DNA of 64,000 nucleotides from Variovorax sp. J22P240. Lineage in GTDB: Bacteria; Pseudomonadota; Gammaproteobacteria; Burkholderiales; Burkholderiaceae_C. The stretch spans positions 806,001 to 870,000 of the forward strand of contig NZ_JASZYR010000001.1 in assembly GCF_030316855.1 (NCBI RefSeq), given 5' to 3'. Each line of letters starts with the position of its first letter. Within the stretch, counting starts at the first letter, position 1. The notes under the pieces are model-generated. The model did not search any database. It saw nothing but the letters and a program-made list of their open reading frames with translations, and was not told where the DNA came from. The position numbers and the translations under genes are program-made. This document shows positions 1 to 9,555 of the stretch, in pieces.

Positions 1-30
1 GATGGTTGCCATGTGCCTTTGCCTGCCTTC

Positions 31-1206
31 CTATACGCCCAGTTGCCGGGCGGCGAGGTCCTTCATCACCTCTTCGGACCCGCCGCCGATCATCATCACC
101 TTCACTTCGCGGTAGATGCGCTCGCTCTGCGTGCCGCGCATGTAGCCCATGCCACCCAGCAACTGCACCGCCTGGTCGGCGCAGAACTGCATCGCCTGCG
201 TGGCCTGGACCTTCGCCAGGCACACGCGCGCCACCAGTCGGGCCGGGTCGTCGAGCTGGTGCTGGATGCGGTAGGTCAGGTCGTAGACGAGAGTGCGCGC
301 CGCGTCAATGCGAAGGGTCATGTCCATGAGCTTGTGCCGCACGACCTGCCGCTCCGACAGCGGCGCGCCGAAGGAGATGCGTTGACGCGTCCAGTCGACC
401 GACTCCTTCAGGCAGACCTCGGCCATTCCGCATGCGAGCGCCGACATGAAGAGCCGCTCGGAATTGAAGTTGTTCATGAAGGTCTTGAACCCGTGGTTCT
501 CCTCGCCGACGAGATGGGTGACGGGGACGCGGCAGTTGTCGAAGCGAAGGTGCGCGGTGTCGGAACTCCACCAGCCCATCTTCTTGAGCGGTGTGCGCGT
601 CAGTCCCGGCGTGTCGCCGTCGATGACCAGCACCGAAATGCCGCCTGCGCCTTTGCTGGCAGGGTCGGTCCGGACGGCCGTCGTGATGAAGTCGGCACGG
701 ATGCCCGAGGTGATGAAGGTCTTCTCGCCGTTCACGACGTAGTGGTCGCCGTCTCGGATCGCGGTGGTCCGAAGGCTGGCCACATCGGAGCCGCCCGAAG
801 GCTCGGTCACGGCCAGCGCGGCGATCTTCTGCCCCGCGAGCACTGGCGGGAGCACGCGGCGTTTGAGCGTCTCGCTGCCGGCGACAAGGATGGGCGGCAG
901 CGCAATGCTGTGCGAGTTGAGAGACGCCTGCACGCCGCCGCAGCCGCAGCGGGCGAACTCTTCGGCCACCACGATTTGATAGAACAGGTCCGCCGGCGTA
1001 CCGCCGTACTCCTCGGGATAGTTCAGGCCCAGCACGCCCATCTCGGCCGCGCGTTGGTACAGCGAGCGCGGGAAGGTCTCGGCCTCGTCCCACTCGTTCA
1101 CGAAGGGCGTGATTTCGCGGGCGATGAACTCGCGCAGGCTGGCACGGAACTGCTCGTGATCGGGACTGAAATAGAAAGGCAGCGGCGGCGCGTCCAGGAA
1201 TTCCAT
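31..1206 (-). CDS. acyl-CoA dehydrogenase family protein
   Basis: Predicted 391-aa FAD enzyme that would oxidise an acyl-CoA to the 2-enoyl-CoA in the cytoplasm and hand electrons to ETF. The ATG at 1206 is chosen because a GAGGAG box sits about 8 bases upstream and the family N-terminus begins there; 34 more open codons upstream do not look like the family. Seen: the flavin-contact stretch AVTEPSGGSDVAS (about residues 132-144), the C-terminal GGMGYMRGTQSERIYR (from about 351) and GGGSEEV (about 374-380), where the catalytic Glu is expected. Length is normal for the family. It is divergent from an AtuA-type gene. In the acyclic terpene (citronellol/geraniol) pathway AtuA accompanies an acyl-CoA dehydrogenase (AtuD), so a branched acyl-CoA substrate is plausible but not shown. 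Confidence 0.93.
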   Translation of the reverse strand: MEFLDAPPLPFYFSPDHEQFRASLREFIAREITPFVNEWDEAETFPRSLYQRAAEMGVLGLNYPEEYGGTPADLFYQIVVAEEFARCGCGGVQASLNSHSIALPPILVAGSETLKRRVLPPVLAGQKIAALAVTEPSGGSDVASLRTTAIRDGDHYVVNGEKTFITSGIRADFITTAVRTDPASKGAGGISVLVIDGDTPGLTRTPLKKMGWWSSDTAHLRFDNCRVPVTHLVGEENHGFKTFMNNFNSERLFMSALACGMAEVCLKESVDWTRQRISFGAPLSERQVVRHKLMDMTLRIDAARTLVYDLTYRIQHQLDDPARLVARVCLAKVQATQAMQFCADQAVQLLGGMGYMRGTQSERIYREVKVMMIGGGSEEVMKDLAARQLGV

Positions 1207-1348
1207 GGGTGACTCCTCATGGCTCTGGAGACTAGCTACCGCACTCCTCGCGGTCTTGCGCGGAGTGGCTACGGCGTAGCGACTTGGCACAAGCCTTTCA
1301 GGGTGCATCCCGATAAGCTGAACGCATCCCTACAGCCAGGAAATACCC

Positions 1349-3208
1349 ATGACCAGCCGCCGCCCTCCAGCCGCACAGAAGATTGTTCGCATCGGCGGCG
1401 CCTCGGGCTTCTGGGGCGACAGCATGGTGGCCGCGCCGCAACTGGTGAAGCTGGGCCGTCTCGACTACCTGGTGTTCGACTTCCTGGCCGAGACGACCAT
1501 GTCCATCCTCGCGGCGGCGCGGGCCAAGAGACCCGAGATGGGCTACGCGACGGACTTCGTCGACATCGCGATGAAGTCCGTGCTCGGCGAGGTCAAGCGC
1601 CAGGGCATCAAGGTGGTCAGCAATGCGGGCGGCATCAACCCCCACGGGTGCGCCGATGCGCTGCGGGCGCTGGCGGAGGCCGAGGGCATCTCGCTGCGCA
1701 TCGCCGTCGTCGAAGGCGATGAAGTCAGCGCACAGATGCCCGCGCTGCGCGAGCGTGGCGTGACGGACATGTACACCGGCGAGCAACTGCCTGAGAAGGT
1801 ATTGAGCGCCAATGCCTACCTCGGCGCGCTGCCTACAGCGGCCGCGCTGGCGGCGGGCGCCGACGTGGTGATCACTGGCCGCTGCGTCGACAGTGCCGTC
1901 ACCCTCGGCCCGCTGATGCACGAGTTCGGCTGGACCAGCGACGACTTCGACCTGCTGGCCTCTGGCAGCCTCGCGGGCCACATCATCGAATGCGGATGCC
2001 AGGCGACCGGCGGCCTGCACACCGATTGGGAGGACATCCCCGACTGGGCGAACATGGGCTACCCGATCGTGGAGTGCCATGCCGACGGCAGCTTCGTCGT
2101 CACCAAGCCCGAAGGCACGGGCGGCAAGGTGATCCGCGCCGCGGTGGCCGAGCAGATGCTGTACGAGATCGGCGACCCCGCGGCTTACATGCTGCCCGAC
2201 GTGACCTGCGACTTCCGCCATGTGGTCATTGAGCAGCAGGCCGAGAACCGCGTGCGCGTCAGCGCCGCGAAGGGCCGGGAGCCCTCCCCGACCTACAAGG
2301 TTTCGGCGACCGAACTCGATGGCTTTCGCTGCGCCGGCAGCCTGGTGATCATCGGCATCGACGCCGAGAAGAAGGCGCGGCGCACAGCCGAAGCGATCAT
2401 CGAGCGCACCGGCCGCATCCTGCGCGAGAGCGGCCAGCCGCCCTTCACTTCCACCTGCATCGAGGTGATCGGGTCGGAGTCGCTGTACGGCCCGCACGCG
2501 CGGACACGCGGCGTGCGCGAGGTCACGATGCGCGTCGTGGCGAACCATCCGCAGAAGGCGGCGCTCGCCATGTTCGCGCGCGAGATCGCTCCGGCGGGCA
2601 CCTCCTGGGCACCCGGAACGACCGGTCCCGGTGGCGGGCGGCCGGCGGTGTCGCCATTGATCAAGCCTTTCTCCTTCCTGCTCGACAAGGAGGCAGTGCC
2701 GGTGGCATTCGTGCTCGATGGCGAGCGCCATCCGGTGACCGTGCCTCGGTTTGCAGAAGATGCGGAAGCTCCGGCCATCGAGCTTCCCGCTGTCTATCGG
2801 AACCCCGACGAACCACAGGAGGATGTGCGCCTGATCCAGCTCGCCTGGGCGCGCAGCGGCGACAAGGGCGATCTCTCCAACATCGGCCTGGTTGCCCGTC
2901 GCCCCGAATGGCTGCCCGTACTGTGGGACCGCGTGAGCCAGCAAGCGGTGCGCGACTACCTCTCGCACCTCGTCCATGGGCCGGTCGAGCGCTTCTACCT
3001 GCCGGGCACCGCCTCGATGAACCTCGTGCTGCACGATGCGCTCGACGGCGGCGGCCCTTCGTCGATGCGCATGGATCCGCTCGGCAAGGGCATGGCGCAG
3101 ATGCTGCTCGATATGACGATCTCCGTGCCGGCGTCTGTTGCAGTGCAATGCGCGACCGCGAAACCTACGGGTCAGCACGCTCGACAGGCCCAGGGGCCAG
3201 TCCTATAG
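1349..3208 (+). CDS. AtuA-type (DUF1446) protein with C-terminal ferredoxin-fold domain
   Basis: 619-aa cytoplasmic protein of the acyclic terpene utilisation AtuA family, whose biochemical role is still poorly defined. The ATG follows an AGGAAA box. The N-terminal signature GGASGFWGDS is at residues 14-23, a conserved GRCVDSAVTLGP segment lies near 180, and the extra C-terminal AtuA-like domain starts near residue 492 with AWARSGDKGDLSNIG. Both parts are complete, so this is the long two-domain form. Its neighbours are a divergent acyl-CoA dehydrogenase and a downstream sugar-type ABC importer. AtuA proteins usually accompany acyl-CoA catabolism, so coupling to the dehydrogenase is the better guess; any link to the importer is uncertain. 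Confidence 0.9.
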   Translation: MTSRRPPAAQKIVRIGGASGFWGDSMVAAPQLVKLGRLDYLVFDFLAETTMSILAAARAKRPEMGYATDFVDIAMKSVLGEVKRQGIKVVSNAGGINPHGCADALRALAEAEGISLRIAVVEGDEVSAQMPALRERGVTDMYTGEQLPEKVLSANAYLGALPTAAALAAGADVVITGRCVDSAVTLGPLMHEFGWTSDDFDLLASGSLAGHIIECGCQATGGLHTDWEDIPDWANMGYPIVECHADGSFVVTKPEGTGGKVIRAAVAEQMLYEIGDPAAYMLPDVTCDFRHVVIEQQAENRVRVSAAKGREPSPTYKVSATELDGFRCAGSLVIIGIDAEKKARRTAEAIIERTGRILRESGQPPFTSTCIEVIGSESLYGPHARTRGVREVTMRVVANHPQKAALAMFAREIAPAGTSWAPGTTGPGGGRPAVSPLIKPFSFLLDKEAVPVAFVLDGERHPVTVPRFAEDAEAPAIELPAVYRNPDEPQEDVRLIQLAWARSGDKGDLSNIGLVARRPEWLPVLWDRVSQQAVRDYLSHLVHGPVERFYLPGTASMNLVLHDALDGGGPSSMRMDPLGKGMAQMLLDMTISVPASVAVQCATAKPTGQHARQAQGPVL

Positions 3209-3310
3209 TCGGGCTCCTCTTGGGCCGCAGCCAGCCCGCAGGAGATGCCGCAGCAGGCCCGCGATGCAAGAGTGATCGACAGTGCAAATCCACAACGAAG
3301 GAGACGCGCA

Positions 3311-4303
3311 ATGAAGAAGTCGGTTCTCATGGTTGTCGGCGCCACCCTGGTCGCTCTTTTCGCCGCCGCTCCGGTGCTGGCGCAAAAGAAGACACTCGCC
3401 GTCGTCGTGAAAGGGTTGGACAACCCTTTCTTCACTGTGCTCGGTGACGGGTGCGCTCTCTGGAACAAGGAAAACGCCAGTTCCGAGTACACCTGCCTCT
3501 ACACCGGCCCGGCATCCAGCGCCGACGAGGCAGGCGAAGTGCAGATCGTCGAGGACCTGATCAACAAGGGCGTTGCCGGCATCGCCATCTCGCCGTCCAA
3601 CGCGCCGGCCATGGCCACGATGCTCAAGGCCAAGAACCCGAAGATGCCGATCATGACGATCGACGCCGATCTCGCCACCGCCGACCGCGCACTGCGCAAG
3701 ACCTATCTCGGCACCAACAACTACGACATGGGCGTGCTCATGGCGAAGCACCTGAAGGAACTCAACGCCAAGGGCGGCACGGTCTGCATGCAGCTCGGCA
3801 ACGTGGCGGCAGACAACATCAACGCACGCGCCGCGGGCTTCCGCGACACCATCAGCGGCAAGAAGGGCATCGACCGGCTCAAGGGTGAAGGCGGATGGAC
3901 CGAGATCGCGGGCTGCCCGCTCTTCACCAACGACCAGATCGACCTCGCCAATCAGCAGATGGCGGATGTGTTCACCAAGAACCCGAAGCTGAACGCGTTC
4001 ATCCTGGTCGGCGGTTGGGCGCAGTTCGGGCCGCAGGCCTACGCGCAGGTGACCGACCAGGTCATGCCGAAGCTCAAGTCCAAGGAGCTGATCATCATCG
4101 CGGGCGACACGCTGCCGCCGCAACTGGATGCGCTGAAAGCCGGCCGCAGCCATGTGCAGGTCGGACAGCGGCCCTTCGAGATGGGCCGCCGCGCGCCGGC
4201 CGTGCTGATCGACCTGATCACCGGCAAGAAGGTGAACGATCCGCTTTACACGGGCCTCGACGAGTGCGTCCCGACAAACCTGGACAAGTGCCCGGCCAAG
4301 TAA
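3311..4303 (+). CDS. sugar-type ABC transporter substrate-binding protein
   Basis: 330-aa periplasmic binding protein of the ribose/galactose (RbsB, Peripla_BP_4) class; it would capture a sugar or related ligand and deliver it to the membrane transporter encoded next. The ATG at 3311 has an AAGGAG box about 7 bases upstream and starts a clear signal peptide (MKKS, hydrophobic stretch to residue 20, cleavage near VLA-QKK). The mature N-terminus has the family pattern LAVVVKGLDNPFF, where aromatic residues contact ligand. It is first in a three-gene set (receptor, ATPase, permease) with gaps of 5 bases and then a 1-base overlap. The ligand cannot be read from sequence; six Cys in the mature protein is more than most family members have. 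Confidence 0.92.
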   Translation: MKKSVLMVVGATLVALFAAAPVLAQKKTLAVVVKGLDNPFFTVLGDGCALWNKENASSEYTCLYTGPASSADEAGEVQIVEDLINKGVAGIAISPSNAPAMATMLKAKNPKMPIMTIDADLATADRALRKTYLGTNNYDMGVLMAKHLKELNAKGGTVCMQLGNVAADNINARAAGFRDTISGKKGIDRLKGEGGWTEIAGCPLFTNDQIDLANQQMADVFTKNPKLNAFILVGGWAQFGPQAYAQVTDQVMPKLKSKELIIIAGDTLPPQLDALKAGRSHVQVGQRPFEMGRRAPAVLIDLITGKKVNDPLYTGLDECVPTNLDKCPAK

Positions 4304-4308
4304 CGCCC

Positions 4309-5049
4309 ATGGCCGTCCTGGAGCTCTCAGGGGTCTCCAAGCATTTCGGCGCCATCCAGGCGCTGACCGATGTGTCCCTGTCGCTCGGGGCCGGCGAGGT
4401 CGTCGGCCTGATGGGCGACAACGGGGCGGGCAAGTCGACGCTGGTCAAGATCGTGGCGGGCAACTACCCGCCGAGCCAGGGCGAGGTGACGATGGAGGGC
4501 CGCAAGGTCGCCTTCCACAAACCCGCCGACGCGCGTGAGGAAGGCATCGAGATCGTCTACCAGGACCTCGCGCTGTGCGACAACCTCACGGCCGCTGAGA
4601 ACGTGTATCTCGGCCGCGAGTTGACGCGCGGCATCGGCCCTATCAGGGTGCTGGACTACCGCGCGATGTTCCAGCGCGCCGGGGAGTTGTTCGCCGAACT
4701 CAAGTCGGAGACGCGGCCGCGCGACCTCGTGCGGCGCATGTCCGGAGGACAGCGCCAGGCCGTCGCGATCGCGCGGACGCGGCTGGCGGACCCTCGCATC
4801 GTGTTGATGGACGAGCCCACCGCCGCCATCAGCGTGCGCCAGATCGCCGAAGTGCTGAACCTGATCCGGCGGCTGCGGGACCACGGCATTGCGGTCGTGC
4901 TGATCAGCCATCGCATGCCGGACGTCTTCGCCGTCGCTGACCGGATCGTCGTGCTGCGCCGCGGCGTGAAGGTGGCCGACAAGCCCATCGCGCAGAGTTC
5001 GCCGGAAGAGGTCACGGGCCTCATCACCGGCGCCATCGGGACCGCGTGA
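4309..5049 (+). CDS. sugar-type ABC transporter ATP-binding protein
   Basis: 246-aa single-domain ATPase that powers the importer. Seen: Walker A GDNGAGKS (about residues 36-43), signature MSGGQRQ (about 145), Walker B RIVLMDEPTAA and the H-loop in ISHRMPDVF. RbsA and XylG carry two fused ATPase domains of about 500 aa, so this is the half-size form seen in FrcA-like systems and would act as a homodimer. The start follows the receptor stop by 5 bases. The stop TGA shares its last base with the permease ATG, which implies translational coupling. Confidence 0.94.
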   Translation: MAVLELSGVSKHFGAIQALTDVSLSLGAGEVVGLMGDNGAGKSTLVKIVAGNYPPSQGEVTMEGRKVAFHKPADAREEGIEIVYQDLALCDNLTAAENVYLGRELTRGIGPIRVLDYRAMFQRAGELFAELKSETRPRDLVRRMSGGQRQAVAIARTRLADPRIVLMDEPTAAISVRQIAEVLNLIRRLRDHGIAVVLISHRMPDVFAVADRIVVLRRGVKVADKPIAQSSPEEVTGLITGAIGTA

Positions 5050-6098
5050 TGAGCCTCCCCGGCGAATTCGATGCGGCGACAAGCCTCCAGGATTCGATAG
5101 GCCGGCGGACACACCGCACCTGGCTGGGCTGGCTCGTCAGCCAGCAGACCTTCTGGGTGTCGGTGGCCGCAGTCGTGGCCTTCGTCGTGCTGTCGCTGGC
5201 GAGCGATGTCTTCGCGACACAGCAGAACCTCTTCAACGTGACGCGCAATTTCGCTTTCGTCGCGATCATCGCGATCGGCATGACGGCGGTCATCATCACA
5301 GGCGGCATCGACCTTTCGGTCGGCGCGGTGCTCGTGCTCTCGGGCATGGTGATCGGCATGACCATGAACGCGGGCACCTCGATCTGGGTGGCGATCCCGC
5401 TGGCGCTCGGCGCCTCGCTGCTGGTCGGCGCGTTCAACGGCGTGATGATCGCGTACGTCGGTGTGCCGCCCTTCGTTGTCACCCTGGGCATGCTGTCGAT
5501 CACGCGCAGCCTGGCCATGGTGTTGTCCAACAACCGGATGGTCTATCAGTTCGGCCCCGACCAGCCGCAGTTGCTGGCACTGGGCGGTGGCTTCGTCAAT
5601 CTCGACCTGCCTTTCGTCGATGTGATCCGGGTGCCCAGTCCCGTGCTGTTCCTGATCGTGTTGCTGGTCATCGCCAGCTTTCTGTTCCGCTGGACGCGCT
5701 GGGGCCGGTACCTGTATGCCATCGGCGGCAACGAACGCGCGGCGATCATGACCGGCGTGCCCGTCAAGTTCGTCAAAGTCAGCGTCTACATGTTCTGCAG
5801 CCTGTGCGCAGGCGTCACCGGCATTCTGGAGGTCGGCTGGCTCGGCACCGTCACCACCAGCCTCGGCCAGGGAATGGAACTGTCGGTGATCGCGGCATCG
5901 GTCATCGGCGGCACGAATCTCACGGGTGGCATCGGTACCGCGTTCGGCGCAGTGGTCGGAGCGGCGCTGATCGAGGTCATCCGCAACAGCCTGATCCTGC
6001 TGGGCATAAGCACCTTCTGGCAAGGCACCTTCGTCGGCAGCTTCATCATCGTCGCGGTGCTCTTCGACCGGCTGCGTGCGCGCGGCGCGAACGACTGA
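5049..6098 (+). CDS. sugar-type ABC transporter permease
   Basis: 349-aa inner-membrane permease of the RbsC/BPD_transp_2 family with about nine or ten hydrophobic segments. Family marks are GMTAVIITGGIDLSVGAVL in the first third and GGTNLTGGIGTAFGAV near the C-terminus. The ATG at 5049 overlaps the ATPase stop as TGATG; a GTG three bases earlier is possible but less likely. Last gene of the transporter operon; 125 bases follow before the next gene, with no obvious terminator hairpin. Confidence 0.93.
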   Translation: MSLPGEFDAATSLQDSIGRRTHRTWLGWLVSQQTFWVSVAAVVAFVVLSLASDVFATQQNLFNVTRNFAFVAIIAIGMTAVIITGGIDLSVGAVLVLSGMVIGMTMNAGTSIWVAIPLALGASLLVGAFNGVMIAYVGVPPFVVTLGMLSITRSLAMVLSNNRMVYQFGPDQPQLLALGGGFVNLDLPFVDVIRVPSPVLFLIVLLVIASFLFRWTRWGRYLYAIGGNERAAIMTGVPVKFVKVSVYMFCSLCAGVTGILEVGWLGTVTTSLGQGMELSVIAASVIGGTNLTGGIGTAFGAVVGAALIEVIRNSLILLGISTFWQGTFVGSFIIVAVLFDRLRARGAND

Positions 6099-6223
6099 AC
6101 GGCACCGCACTGCCCTTCCGTCATACCCCGTTTGTGGAATGACGATTCGCGGAGGATTTCTGCACGATGGGCAGTGCCCCGACGAGCGTCGCCCTGCGTC
6201 GCGCCGAGGCTGGAGAGAGACGT

Positions 6224-9160
6224 ATGGACATCCTGATGCTCAAAGGAAGCAGCGGCGCGGACGTCGACAAGCTGCGCACGGCGCTTGCAGCAACACTCGG
6301 CAGCGAAGCGGCCGGATTCCCCTCGCTCGGCAAGCCGGGCACTCCGATCGACGAGGACTTCGACGCGGCGATCAAGCGATGGCAGGCAGGCATCGGCGTC
6401 ATCGCGGATGGCGTGGTCGGGCCGCGATGCCAGATGCTGCTGGACCTGATTCCCGACGTCGAAGCCAGCCTTTCGCTCCCGCTGACGGTGGGCAAGGTGA
6501 GCCAGGTGTTCCCGGCCACCAAGCCCGCGAACATTGCGCGCTACCTGCCCTACATCAGTTCGGCACTGGGCGTGGCGCACCTCACCGACCCCGCCATGAT
6601 TCTCGGTGCGCTGGGCACCATCCGCGCGGAGACCGAAGGCTTCGTGCCGATATCGGAGTTCCAGTCCAAGTTCAACACCGCGCCCGGCGGCCCGCCCTAC
6701 GGTCTCTACGATCTGCGCAAGGACATCGGCAACGGCGCGCCGGGGGACGGCGCGAAGTACAAGGGCCGCGGCTTCGTCCAGCTGACGGGCAAGGCCAACT
6801 ACGTCAAGTACGGGAAGGACGTCGGTCTACAGCTCGCGGCCATACCGGACATGGCCAATGCGCCTGAGATCGCAGCGGTGCTGCTCGCCCTCTTTCTCCA
6901 GGACAAGGCCACGGCGTTCCGCGCCGCGATCGCGAAGGACGACTACAAGGCTGCCCGCAGGCTGGTCAATGGCGGCTCGCACGGCCTGGACAGCTTCCGG
7001 GACGTGTTCCTCCGCGCCAAGGCCGTCTGGAAGGACGAGCTGACCATCGCCGCCGCCGGCAGCATCCCCGCGGGCAGGCCGGGCGTTGCCGCCCGGCGCG
7101 CCGTGGCGAGCGCCACCCGATCGATTGCATCTCGCTCGGCCCGTCCGCGCAGCAGCAAGGACTCGTTGACCCGCAAGGATGCCGCCGACATCCGGGACCG
7201 CCTGTACCTGCCGCCGGCAGTCAGCCTGCCGGACGTCTACCCGCCCATCGAACAGTTCCACTACCTGCCGAGCTACACCAGGGCCAACCTGATCCTCGCC
7301 CAGGGCCGTGAGGGGGCGTGCACCGGCTTCGGGCTCACCTGCGTGATCAACTACATGCGCTGGATCAAGGAACGCACGCCCCCGGACATGACCTCGGTCA
7401 GTCCGCGGATGCTCTACACCCTCGCGCGGCGCCACGACGAGTACGAAGGCGAGAACTACGAAGGCTCGACCTGCCGCGGCGCGATCAAGGGCTGGTTCAA
7501 TCACGGCGTCTGCCTGGAATCCGATTGGCCCTACACAGCGGGCAAGGCCACGGCGCCGAAGTATGGTTTCGCCAAGCGAGCCGCGAACATCACACTGGGG
7601 GTCTACTACCGGATCGACACCAGCTCGATCACGGACCTGCAGGCCGCGATCTCGCAGCATGGCGCCATCTTCGCGTCGGCCTACACGCACGACGGCTGGG
7701 ACACCGTCCCCACGTTCGATGCTCCGTCGGATCACTCCAAAGTGCCGGTCATCGAGTTCGACGGCCGGAAGTCGGAATCGGGCGGCCACGCCTTCGCCTT
7801 CGTCGGCTACAACGAGCACGGCTTCATCCTCCAGAACTCCTGGGGCACGAGCTTTGGTGCGGGCGGCTTCGCCGTGCTGGGTTATCTCGACTGGCTGGCC
7901 AATGCGATGGATGCGTGGGTCGTGTCGCTCGGTGTTCCGCGCGTCATCGCCGGCCAGCTGGCGGCCGCGGGATCGAGCGGCGTGGATGTCGGACGCTCCG
8001 GTGCGGACAGGAGCAAGTGGTGGGACACCAGCCTCGCCTACCAGCACAGCGTCGTTCTCGGCAACGACGGCCGCGTGAGCCGGTACCTCACCGAGGACGA
8101 GCAGCCGAGAAAGCTCCAGCAGCAGGCCTACGTGCTGCCCGACGCATGGTTTCGCCAGCAAGGGGGCCAGCGCAAGCGCCTGGTCCTGTATGCGCACGGC
8201 GGCCTCAACAATGAAGCGACGGCCATCAAGCGCGCGAGCGCCATGGGACGCTACTTCATCGGGAACGGCTGCTATCCGATCTTTCTCGTGTGGAAGACCG
8301 GCCTGCTGGAGTCGTTGACCGACATCATCACGGACATGTTCCGCAAGCAGCCTGCCGTGGCCGGCGCGCCGGGCTGGGTCACGGATGCGAGCGATCTCGC
8401 CATCGAGAAGACCATCGCCCGGCCCGGAGCGAAGCCGATCTGGAGCGAGATGAAGGAGAACGCCGAACTCGCCTTCGTGGAACGGCGCGGCGGGGATCTC
8501 CTGCTGGACGCGCTATCGAACCTCGCCGGCACATGGGGCAGCGACTTCGAACTGCACGTCGCCGGCCATTCGGCCGGTTCCATCGCCATCGGCCACATGC
8601 TCAAGGCACTGGCTCTGCGGAGAGACAGTGGAAGGGACCAGGGTCTCTGGAGCAGGCTCACTTCGCTGAGCCTGTTCGCGCCGGCATGCAGCGTGGACTT
8701 CGCCAACCGCACTTATGCGAAGAACCAGGAAGTGATGCAGCGGCTCCACCTGGACATCCTCGCGGACAAGGTCGAGCGTGACGACAATGTGGCTGCGATC
8801 TATCGCAAGTCACTGCTCTACATGGTCTCGAACGCACTGGAGGCCGACGTGCATGCGCCCATCCTCGGCCTGGACCGGGTCACGGATGCGAACGATACGG
8901 GTTGGGATGGAACCTCGGACACGGGCGATGCGCTCAAGGCCTGGCGACAGGCGGCCGAGGACAGCGCCCTCGCCGACCGGACCACGAAGGTGACGGCCTC
9001 ACAGGTCAAGGCGGCGATCGATGTCAACGGCAAGCCGGTAATGATCCCCGCCGCGCACGGAAGCTTCGACAACGACATCGACGTGATGAGCCGCACCGTG
9101 CTGCGCATCACGGGGGACGCGAAGCTCGCCATGCCCATCGACGATCTGCGCGGCTTCTAG
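6224..9160 (+). CDS. four-domain fusion: PG-binding, GH19-like, papain-like protease, alpha/beta hydrolase
   Basis: 978-aa protein with no signal peptide; the ATG at 6224 follows a GGAGAGAGA box at 7 bases. Domains in order: a peptidoglycan-binding domain (residues 1-65; LKGSSGADVDKLRTAL and FDAAIKRWQ); a GH19 chitinase/lysozyme-like domain (about 85-270; IRAETEGF with E136 and E138 as candidate acids, then KGRGFVQLTGKANY); a papain-like C1 domain (about 330-585) with oxyanion Gln360, nucleophile C366, H522 and N538, in which the Q-to-C spacing of six equals papain's; a C-terminal alpha/beta hydrolase (about 620-978) with LYAHGG, the elbow GHSAG (S783) and a possible catalytic His945 near the end. 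All catalytic residues appear intact, so several activities may be live. A basic Arg/Ser-rich linker (about 280-330) joins the lysozyme and protease parts. Likely targets are cell wall, protein and ester bonds, which suits a secreted effector or lytic enzyme. The export route is unknown. Confidence 0.9.
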   Translation: MDILMLKGSSGADVDKLRTALAATLGSEAAGFPSLGKPGTPIDEDFDAAIKRWQAGIGVIADGVVGPRCQMLLDLIPDVEASLSLPLTVGKVSQVFPATKPANIARYLPYISSALGVAHLTDPAMILGALGTIRAETEGFVPISEFQSKFNTAPGGPPYGLYDLRKDIGNGAPGDGAKYKGRGFVQLTGKANYVKYGKDVGLQLAAIPDMANAPEIAAVLLALFLQDKATAFRAAIAKDDYKAARRLVNGGSHGLDSFRDVFLRAKAVWKDELTIAAAGSIPAGRPGVAARRAVASATRSIASRSARPRSSKDSLTRKDAADIRDRLYLPPAVSLPDVYPPIEQFHYLPSYTRANLILAQGREGACTGFGLTCVINYMRWIKERTPPDMTSVSPRMLYTLARRHDEYEGENYEGSTCRGAIKGWFNHGVCLESDWPYTAGKATAPKYGFAKRAANITLGVYYRIDTSSITDLQAAISQHGAIFASAYTHDGWDTVPTFDAPSDHSKVPVIEFDGRKSESGGHAFAFVGYNEHGFILQNSWGTSFGAGGFAVLGYLDWLANAMDAWVVSLGVPRVIAGQLAAAGSSGVDVGRSGADRSKWWDTSLAYQHSVVLGNDGRVSRYLTEDEQPRKLQQQAYVLPDAWFRQQGGQRKRLVLYAHGGLNNEATAIKRASAMGRYFIGNGCYPIFLVWKTGLLESLTDIITDMFRKQPAVAGAPGWVTDASDLAIEKTIARPGAKPIWSEMKENAELAFVERRGGDLLLDALSNLAGTWGSDFELHVAGHSAGSIAIGHMLKALALRRDSGRDQGLWSRLTSLSLFAPACSVDFANRTYAKNQEVMQRLHLDILADKVERDDNVAAIYRKSLLYMVSNALEADVHAPILGLDRVTDANDTGWDGTSDTGDALKAWRQAAEDSALADRTTKVTASQVKAAIDVNGKPVMIPAAHGSFDNDIDVMSRTVLRITGDAKLAMPIDDLRGF

Positions 9161-9272
9161 GTCGCTCAGGAATGGAGCGGCGGCAGGGTTCCCCGTGCGC
9201 CGCAGTTTTCTCTGGCGGTCGTGACTTCCTACCTTGGGAGTCCGATCCGCTCCGCGATCCAATACGGACCGC

Positions 9273-9551
9273 ATGAACCCGATTTCACAGCGAATGAAGC
9301 CAGCCTTGAGCCTCGTCGTCGAAGAACCCATCGCCGGGCACTACTACTGGATGATCGTTCTGACGGGAGGGTGGCTTCGCCTCTCCCCCACCCTCATCGA
9401 TTCCGCGTCCGGGCCGCTGCCTTCGTACCAGGCGGCGCAGGAGGCTGGGCGTCAGGTGCTGGGCGCCATCAAGGCGACGGATGATCGCCCCATTCCGAGT
9501 GGCTTCGGCGGCGCCTGGGACATCATGACGATGCCCGGCGCACTGGTCTGA
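9273..9551 (+). CDS. small hypothetical protein
   Basis: 92-aa protein starting at the ATG at 9273; a longer frame from 9234 is open but its N-terminus looks random. The family is not recognised. It is short and soluble-looking, with a central GHYYWMIVLTGG stretch that could form a beta strand, and ends three codons after a DIMTM motif. It lies 112 bases after the four-domain fusion gene on the same strand and converges with the H-NS-like gene, leaving only 4 bases between stops. Codon use matches its surroundings, which supports a real gene. Confidence 0.55.
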   Translation: MNPISQRMKPALSLVVEEPIAGHYYWMIVLTGGWLRLSPTLIDSASGPLPSYQAAQEAGRQVLGAIKATDDRPIPSGFGGAWDIMTMPGALV

Positions 9552-9555
9552 GGCT

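Noticed and set aside
13..1212. Long open frame of 399 codons on the plus strand opposite the acyl-CoA dehydrogenase
   Set aside because: It is His/Arg/Ala-rich without family character, the usual shadow of a GC-rich gene.
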